A stretch of DNA of 64,000 nucleotides from Aporrectodea caliginosa (Eukaryota; Annelida; Clitellata; Crassiclitellata; Lumbricidae), in NCBI GenBank assembly GCA_020284085.1, contig JACEVL010000933.1, positions 97,001 through 161,000 of the forward strand, given 5' to 3'. This document shows positions 58,531-64,000 of this stretch, one piece after another. The notes under the pieces are model-generated. The model had not been told where the DNA came from. It searched no databases and saw nothing but the letters and a program-made list of their open reading frames with translations. Position numbers and translations under genes: made by a program. Numbering within the stretch: the stretch's first letter is position 1; every line of letters starts with the position of its first letter.

Positions 58531-60126
58531 TCAGCAGCAAAGTTGAATTATTTTGAAGCGAGGTGCAACGCATTTTAAACTGCATAATGTAATCTTAATA
58601 TTAATATTGTTGTTGTTTATGACGTCACTCCTCTATTTATTTAAGCGCATAGGGTGCAATCGGCAAATACAAACTAAATGCAGAATTTTTCAGACATGAC
58701 GTGCATTCTCCGGATGATGAGGAACACCAAGGAATCTCTTGATCAGCAATGAGCAAGACCAAGGAGAGCCAACCAACAACAGTAGCACTCAATGAAAAAA
58801 GGGCACACATAAGGACCCATAAGGTAGCAGTGCCGCGTCATGAGGAAAGTAAATAATTATTCTTTACTAGTTTAAACTAAGCGTATTAAAAGACAAAAAA
58901 GACAGATCTTAATTATTTACCCAGCAACACACATTTCAGGTTAAGTGAATAACTATGACGTAGTTTAATCGCTAGAAGATGTGGATGGGGTTGATCAGTA
59001 GCTTCTGTTGTATCAAACAGATTCTTTGGAGCCCTGGGTCAATTATCATTTCCAATTTATAAAGTGACGCAGCCCTCTTTCGAAGATATCGTTGCCACCC
59101 ATCCTGACTTTGTCCGGACCGTCCCCTCCTTTGGCTGCGTTACGGTCATTTCCTCTGATTTTTTCTCAAATTGACCTTTTTAAACTTAAAATAACCTTGG
59201 ATTGTCTTACAGTTAGTTGCCTTGTTTCTTACTACAGGTAATCCGTTTCAAGACGAGAAACGCAGGAAAAATTAGCCGATTTCAACAATCATTGGCCGCG
59301 ATCTGGACATTTCTTTCTCATTTTTTCTAGATTTTTTCTGACCTTCACTGACCCTGTTTTGAGTGTCTATGTTTTTTCCAGATGCAGTAGCTCTTGTCGA
59401 GACAAACAGATTCATAAAGTTCATGCAAATCGGACTCTTCGTTAATTTTTTGTGACAAAAAGAGTAAATTGGCAATGAACTACAGTTCCAAGACCCGAGG
59501 ATGGGCGCCTTCAGTCCAGGGAATTTAAGTAGCCTATGTTGGAGGCTTTGAGCGACCTCAGAATAACATTTTAAAATTCTGAAAACATATTTATAGACAA
59601 CACGTGAATAGAATAATGGAAAAATTTGAGTAGGCCCTATGGGTGTTTTCTGCAATGCATCATTTTTCTGTACACCCTTAGTGGGCAAAGTAAAGACGAA
59701 ATATTCATCATAATAATGAACCAAAATTATAAATGTAAATGTGTTCGTTTTCTACAGCTACCGCATGATGCCGACCCAGGCTAGTTAATAATAATTATAT
59801 TCGTTTATTGAGAAAGACAACTCTAATTGGCACACCGCAATCAGTAACAATGAATTAATCATGGTAGATCCTTCAATTTCTAAAAGGCTGCTTTTAAAGC
59901 TTATCGCAGAGCACCAGTATATTCGCGAGCGGATGTACATTGTATATTCACAACACGTCAGAGACAACTTCAAAATAATTTAATGAAACAATTTGTAAGC
60001 ATTAAATTATTGATTAACAACGGTTTAGCCGTTATATCTTCGAAATGTTCATCTAGTTTCACAATGTAAAAACAATATCAAAAGGTGTCGCATTTGGTAA
60101 TGATAGAATTTGACGAGATGTCTTCT
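58531..60126. other. Region downstream of the ABCA copy 2 stop
   Basis: No gene is recognised. The part just below 60127 is the presumed 3' UTR of the ABCA gene at 60127-63495. Confidence 0.5.
59804..59809 (-). terminator. Possible polyadenylation signal
   Basis: AATAAA on the minus strand, about 320 nt after the ABCA stop codon. Nothing else supports it as the used site. Confidence 0.3.
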
Positions 60127-60574
60127 TCAATCCAAAGCCCAAGGCGTTGCGATCTTTTTCGCGCCCTTCGCGAAATTCCTCGGCTGCTTACGGGCAAATC
60201 CGATGAACAGCTGCTCGAGAGTCGTCTGTCCCACCGAATAGTCCTCGATCTCGTACGTCACCTTCGCCTTTTCCATGATCCCGAAAATTTCAGACCACTT
60301 AAAAATCCGTGTCTTGACCTGGTAGCTAAGAAGGTTCTCGTGGTGGTCCTTTAGGAGGCTGTCTGGAAACGTTTGGCTGATGAAAGTCTTCAGTTTTTCA
60401 ATCCTTTCCTCCAGTTCTTTGGGGTTTATGGTGTTGGACAAGCGCTGGAGCTTGATGATGAGCGTGTATCCATCACTGTACTTATCCCTGAGATGCTGTA
60501 GGCTCCCGAGGCAGCGAAAGCGCCCGTTGACGAGGATTCCCATCCGAGTACAAATTGCTTCACATTCTTCCATG
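60127..60574 (-). CDS. ABCA3-like: ABCA copy 2 exon: NBD2 H-loop to C terminus
   Basis: Phase 2 start completes [20 protein letters not shown]. It continues [20 protein letters not shown] and ends [20 protein letters not shown] plus a basic tail and stop. It is 448 nt including the stop. Confidence 0.95.
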
Positions 60575-63495
60575 CTTGAAAAACAAGAGTCATTATGGTA
60601 ATCGTAATTGTAAATTTGTTTTGTGCCACTACGTTTCCAAACCCACATTGCATGACTCCCATCATCAAATACCTTCTTCGAAAACGAAGCAAACTGATAA
60701 AGAGGAACAGGAGGGAGGCAGCCGATGCCCTTTCTGCAAGGATATAATGGCCTCATCACACGTCGCAACCTAGCCCCCTTCGATCGCACAAAGCGAGGAT
60801 CGAGGGAATTATGGGCCGAGGTAAATAGGCTTCGGGGTGACGGTCGACGTGGGATTCTATCGCCGACGGGTGGTGTCACGGCCTCCAATCTGAACCAGTA
60901 CTTTGGCAATATATCTAAGGACGAAGACTATAATCCTCCCCTAGCCAAGTAGTATGTATGTAATGTATGCATGAATGAATGAAGTTGCGATTTACACATT
61001 TACTGAATAAAGTAACTAAAACATACGGACAAACGAATGAATTAAGACGACCCACGGTTTGATTAATTAGTGAATTAATAAAATCAAGAGATGTCGATGA
61101 TTATCTCATATTTTGGGGAATGGAGTATGACAAGCAGTAATAGTATTTTGGAGTATAACGAACCAGAAGGCGTGGATGTAGCCTACCTGTGAGACGAGAG
61201 TATGATGGTGGTTCCGGCGTTTCGTGCGGCGGCCAGAGTATTCCAGACGTGTCTTCTGGCTTCTGGATCGACGCCCGTTGTCGGTTCATCGAGGAAGACG
61301 ACCGTCGGATTTCCCATCAACGCAACGGCCACGCATAACTTACGCTTGTTTCCACCGCTATAAACAACGTAACGCAGTATACATATCAAGTTTGCAGCTA
61401 TACAAAGCCATGCTGACCTATGATTAAGGTAAGGTAACTATGGGCAAGGCAAAATAAAAAAGTAACAAAACCAAAACGTAAAGGTTAAACTGGGAGCGTA
61501 TCGAGAACTGTACCTTCAGCCTTTACAAACGGTGAACAAATGCAGAGCAAGAGATTCAAAATATTCTAAATCGATTTCTTTACTTCTCATATCAAATATT
61601 TAAATTTCAACATAATGGGTCAGACAAATCAGACTTCCTGAGAACGCAGGATTTATTTATTCGAATTCACCTGAGTTTTCCAGCCCGTTTGTCAGTGTAT
61701 GGCTTGAGCGTCAGATGTTCCATCAGTCGATTTATGATCTGCTCCGTGGCGTGAAGCGGAATTCCGTGTACGCATGCGTACATCCAGAGCGTTTCGTGAA
61801 CAGTCAGTTGGTCGATGATTGAGTCAAACTGCGGACAGTAACCGATCTTCTGACGCACCTCTACAAGGTCATCTTCGACGCTTATTCCAGCAACATAGGC
61901 GCTTCCTAAGGATGGTCGGATTTCTCCGGTCAGCATTTTGAAGACGGTCGTCTTTCCGGCTCCGTTGACTCCCAGGAGACCGAAGCATTCCTTCCGAGAG
62001 ACTCCGATACTCAACTGGTTAACGGCCACCAAGTATCCATAAAACTTAGTCAGATTATGGGTGTGGACAGTGTCCGTCTTGACGAGTTCCTGTATGGACT
62101 TTGACCGGATGCGCTGTCGCTCATGAATCACATCCGAGTCTTCGCTGATCCTTTCATATGCATCAACTTGCATCTCTGTGACCATGGTTTGACTCACTCG
62201 GTTCGAGGTCATCAGCCGTAGTAAACATCCGCAGATGTCGTTTTCGATTATACACAGAATGAGGAAAAATACAATGCCTTGAAGGACCATGAAGACAAAT
62301 GGGCGCCCAACCCCAGGCAAAGTCCACGACAGGTAGTTGTCAACCATTTCTATGCAGTAGTTGCCGCAGTTGCCTTAATTGCAAAAACAAAAATGGGAAA
62401 AAAAGTAAGTAGATGCTTTATTGAACAACCTGCAAACGGATGTTTGTAAAATGAAAAGAAGAACGTGAACAGGTATATCTTCAAACAAGAACAATTGTGT
62501 TCTCACTGAAAGAAAGAGTAGGCAAGAATGTATTGTTTTCGATAGCTGTTTAAATCGCACAAATACTTTACCAGTCAGACATACATTCATACATACATAA
62601 ACACATTATATCATGCATAGACCTACTATTGAAGAAATATTGTGTTACATTATTTTGTTTACTCCTATTCGCAATCCTCTCCATAGCCCGCTGCAAATAA
62701 ACGCCATGTATATTCCGTATGCAAAGACATCTTTTACCTGGACAACAAGGATTGGACTGACCAAGCCGTTTCTTCGCTGCGCATAATTCAGCGAGGTCCA
62801 CGCCTTGAGCCATTTGGCTACAGTCTTTGTGTTTGTTGTAGTTGTCGTAGATATTTTGAAGAACCGCGTCGAAGCAGTAAGTGGGAAAGAAGATGTAGAA
62901 TATCCATTCCACGGTTTGCCAGGTACTGCGTGATATTAGATTTCGCAACACCATGCCAATGACGTCCGCTAATGTTCCTTTAAAAGGACCAGAAGCAGAC
63001 TGTAGACTTTACACAGATTTTGCGATACAATGAAACACTGTGTCTACGCTAAAGATATGAGGAACCTTCTTCGGTTGCACACCCCTCCTTGAAAGATCGA
63101 AAGTTTAGGACAATGTGATAAAATACCAAAATTAATTCTGACCCGGCTACAGCTCAACCTGCTGCGATTCTTAGCCAGTCATTTGATTTCGAATTACTGC
63201 GATTTCTTTTCGAACTGAATATTGTCAAAACATTGCTTATCCATTGCATGATATTTTATTTCATGTAAATGATATCGAAGCGAAATAAGCAATAACAGAA
63301 ATCAGCGATAGCGTTGCGATTCATATAAGAAAGATTGGCAACAGCATTAGGATTTACTGTGACTTCTTACCTGGTATGATGCAGATGACGAAAAGCCAAA
63401 GGAATCCGGATGACTCTTCTCCCCAAAGGAACGACATTACGTAGGCGAGGGGCAACATGGAAAACCCGTATAGCATTAAACCAATAAAGATTATC
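60127..63495 (-). CDS. ABCA3-like: ABCA3-like ABC transporter, 3' part of a second copy (5 exons)
   Basis: Five minus-strand exons (63495-63371, 62977-62738, 62373-61671, 61357-61187, 60574-60127) join in frame (phases 1,1,2,2) and end at a stop at 60127. They encode the last part of TMD2 and a complete NBD2: Walker [11 protein letters not shown]-loop YCPQFD, signature LSGGNKRKL, Walker [14 protein letters not shown]-loop SSHSMEECEA, and a C-terminal domain ending in the conserved [16 protein letters not shown]. The best recalled match is ABCA3. The first visible exon duplicates the last exon of the copy at 13164-41945. Its upstream exons must lie beyond 64000. Confidence 0.92.
60620..60960 (+). 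mobile_element. LINE fragment in an ABCA intron
   Basis: The plus strand encodes [20 protein letters not shown] and [20 protein letters not shown], the region just before the RT domain in CR1/Jockey-group LINEs. Confidence 0.7.
61187..61357 (-). CDS. ABCA3-like: ABCA copy 2 exon: NBD2 signature and Walker B
   Basis: Phase 2-2, 171 nt. The split codon AG|C rebuilds [19 protein letters not shown]. It is followed by [20 protein letters not shown] and IILSSH. Confidence 0.95.
61671..62373 (-). CDS. ABCA3-like: ABCA copy 2 exon: last TMD2 helix and NBD2 Walker A
   Basis: Phase 1-2, 703 nt. It encodes [19 protein letters not shown] (compare SAPGVGRFVASM in ABCA3), the last helix, a charged linker, [20 protein letters not shown] and [18 protein letters not shown]. 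Confidence 0.95.
62738..62977 (-). CDS. ABCA3-like: ABCA copy 2 exon: TMD2 loop
   Basis: Phase 1-1, 240 nt. It encodes [40 protein letters not shown] and a Cys-rich NPCCPG end. Confidence 0.9.
63371..63495 (-). CDS. ABCA3-like: ABCA copy 2 exon: TMD2 helix
   Basis: Phase 2-1, 125 nt, with donor CCAG|GTAAG. It differs from 13164-13291 at one interior base and by the 3-nt donor shift. Confidence 0.9.
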
Positions 63496-64000
63496 CTGAA
63501 ATCAATATACAGCAGGATTAAACAACAATTGTTAGTATTCACAGATTTCTCGAAAACATTTCGCTGTCTGTTCCATCAAGTTAGAAGTAGGAGCATAAAA
63601 TACTTCCCGAGATAGAAAGGTAATTCAAATTATCTTTGTTTATAATTAATTTTCTCCATGTTGCCGTCTACTTCTTTCCATCCACATTTTTCCAATATTT
63701 CTTAACGCTATTCTCGTCCATATCGTTATCCTTCTTGCCGTAATCACATTCAGTATTTCTATCACTTCCTCAATTTATCTTTTTCTTCTTGTTTTCCGCC
63801 GCTGTAGTCTTCTGCAAGTAATTCTTTTTAATCGGGTTAATTTATCCTCTCTGTAATTTTCTCCTACTCCTTCCCTTTACTTACTTCTCCATCTCCTCCC
63901 CTCGTCCAATTTTATTCATCACTATTTTTAAGTCTCTTTTGCTCCACATTCTTTTAATTAAGTTCCTTCTTGTCCTTCATCAACTTCAACTTCTCCTAAT

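Noticed and set aside
59272..59724. Minus-strand open frame of 150 codons
   Set aside because: I recognise no domain, and the composition looks like random AT-rich sequence. It could be a lineage-specific exon but nothing supports it.
60600..60909. N-terminal extension of the last ABCA exon in the same open frame
   Set aside because: The acceptor at 60574 rebuilds SSHSMEEC exactly with the previous exon. The extra 110 codons are antisense LINE sequence.

Overview
The window is animal genomic DNA. It has genes split by GT-AG introns, many non-LTR retrotransposon (LINE) fragments, tRNA-like SINEs, several kinds of DNA transposon and long microsatellites. I see no bacterial operon, CRISPR array, rRNA gene or functional tRNA gene. 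The mixture (an ABCA3-type transporter, an L1CAM/neuroglian-type adhesion protein, CR1-like LINEs, an R2-type retrotransposon) suggests a non-vertebrate metazoan, probably marine. The sequence alone does not fix the phylum.

Host genes, all on the minus strand. (1) 228-11200: the 3'-ward part of an immunoglobulin-superfamily adhesion gene closest to L1CAM/neurofascin/neuroglian. Eight exons with matching splice phases encode the end of Ig1, Ig2, Ig3, Ig4 and two tandem Ig6-like domains. Its 5' exons are absent, and its 3' end (expected FNIII, membrane and cytoplasmic parts) runs off the left edge. (2) 13164-41945: an ABCA3-like full-size ABC transporter from the N-terminal exon through TMD1, NBD1, linker and half of TMD2. 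Fifteen exons stay in frame, then the gene stops being recognisable. (3) 60127-63495: five exons of a second ABCA3-like copy, carrying the rest of TMD2, a complete NBD2 and the stop codon; it begins beyond the right edge. The last exon of gene 2 and the first visible exon of gene 3 are the same exon in almost identical copies. Either an ABCA gene was partly duplicated or the region was rearranged or misassembled, with a breakpoint between about 11.2 and 13.1 kb.

Mobile DNA fills the introns and the 42-60 kb intergenic region. The most interesting part is a set of DNA transposons whose ends read TAGGGTG...CACCCTA and which sit between exact 8-bp target-site duplications (6339-8387, 17032-22553, 43237-47121; 28530-29603 with an imperfect duplication; a fragment at 38391-38900). 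Two carry remnants of a large protein family that I do not recognise as any named transposase. A third remnant of that protein lies at 15020-16728 between different, long inverted arms. An intact 1055-codon R2-type retrotransposon (17863-21030) has landed inside the transposase gene of one of these elements, which itself lies in an ABCA intron 38 nt from a splice acceptor. Other elements are an 864-bp hAT-like element with an exact 8-bp duplication, a 451-bp fold-back element with a 9-bp duplication, two SINEs with two tRNA-like heads and a LINE-like tail, and many LINE 3' ends sharing a GCGCCTC/GAGGCGC hairpin.

Repeats include a roughly 1.07-kb minisatellite with a 30-bp period that stays open as a 10-residue repeat, a three-unit array of about 427-bp units ending in inverted repeats, a large nested duplication (52.6-58.5 kb), and long (TA)n, (ATT)n, (TG)n, (GGA)n and (GAAT)n tracts.
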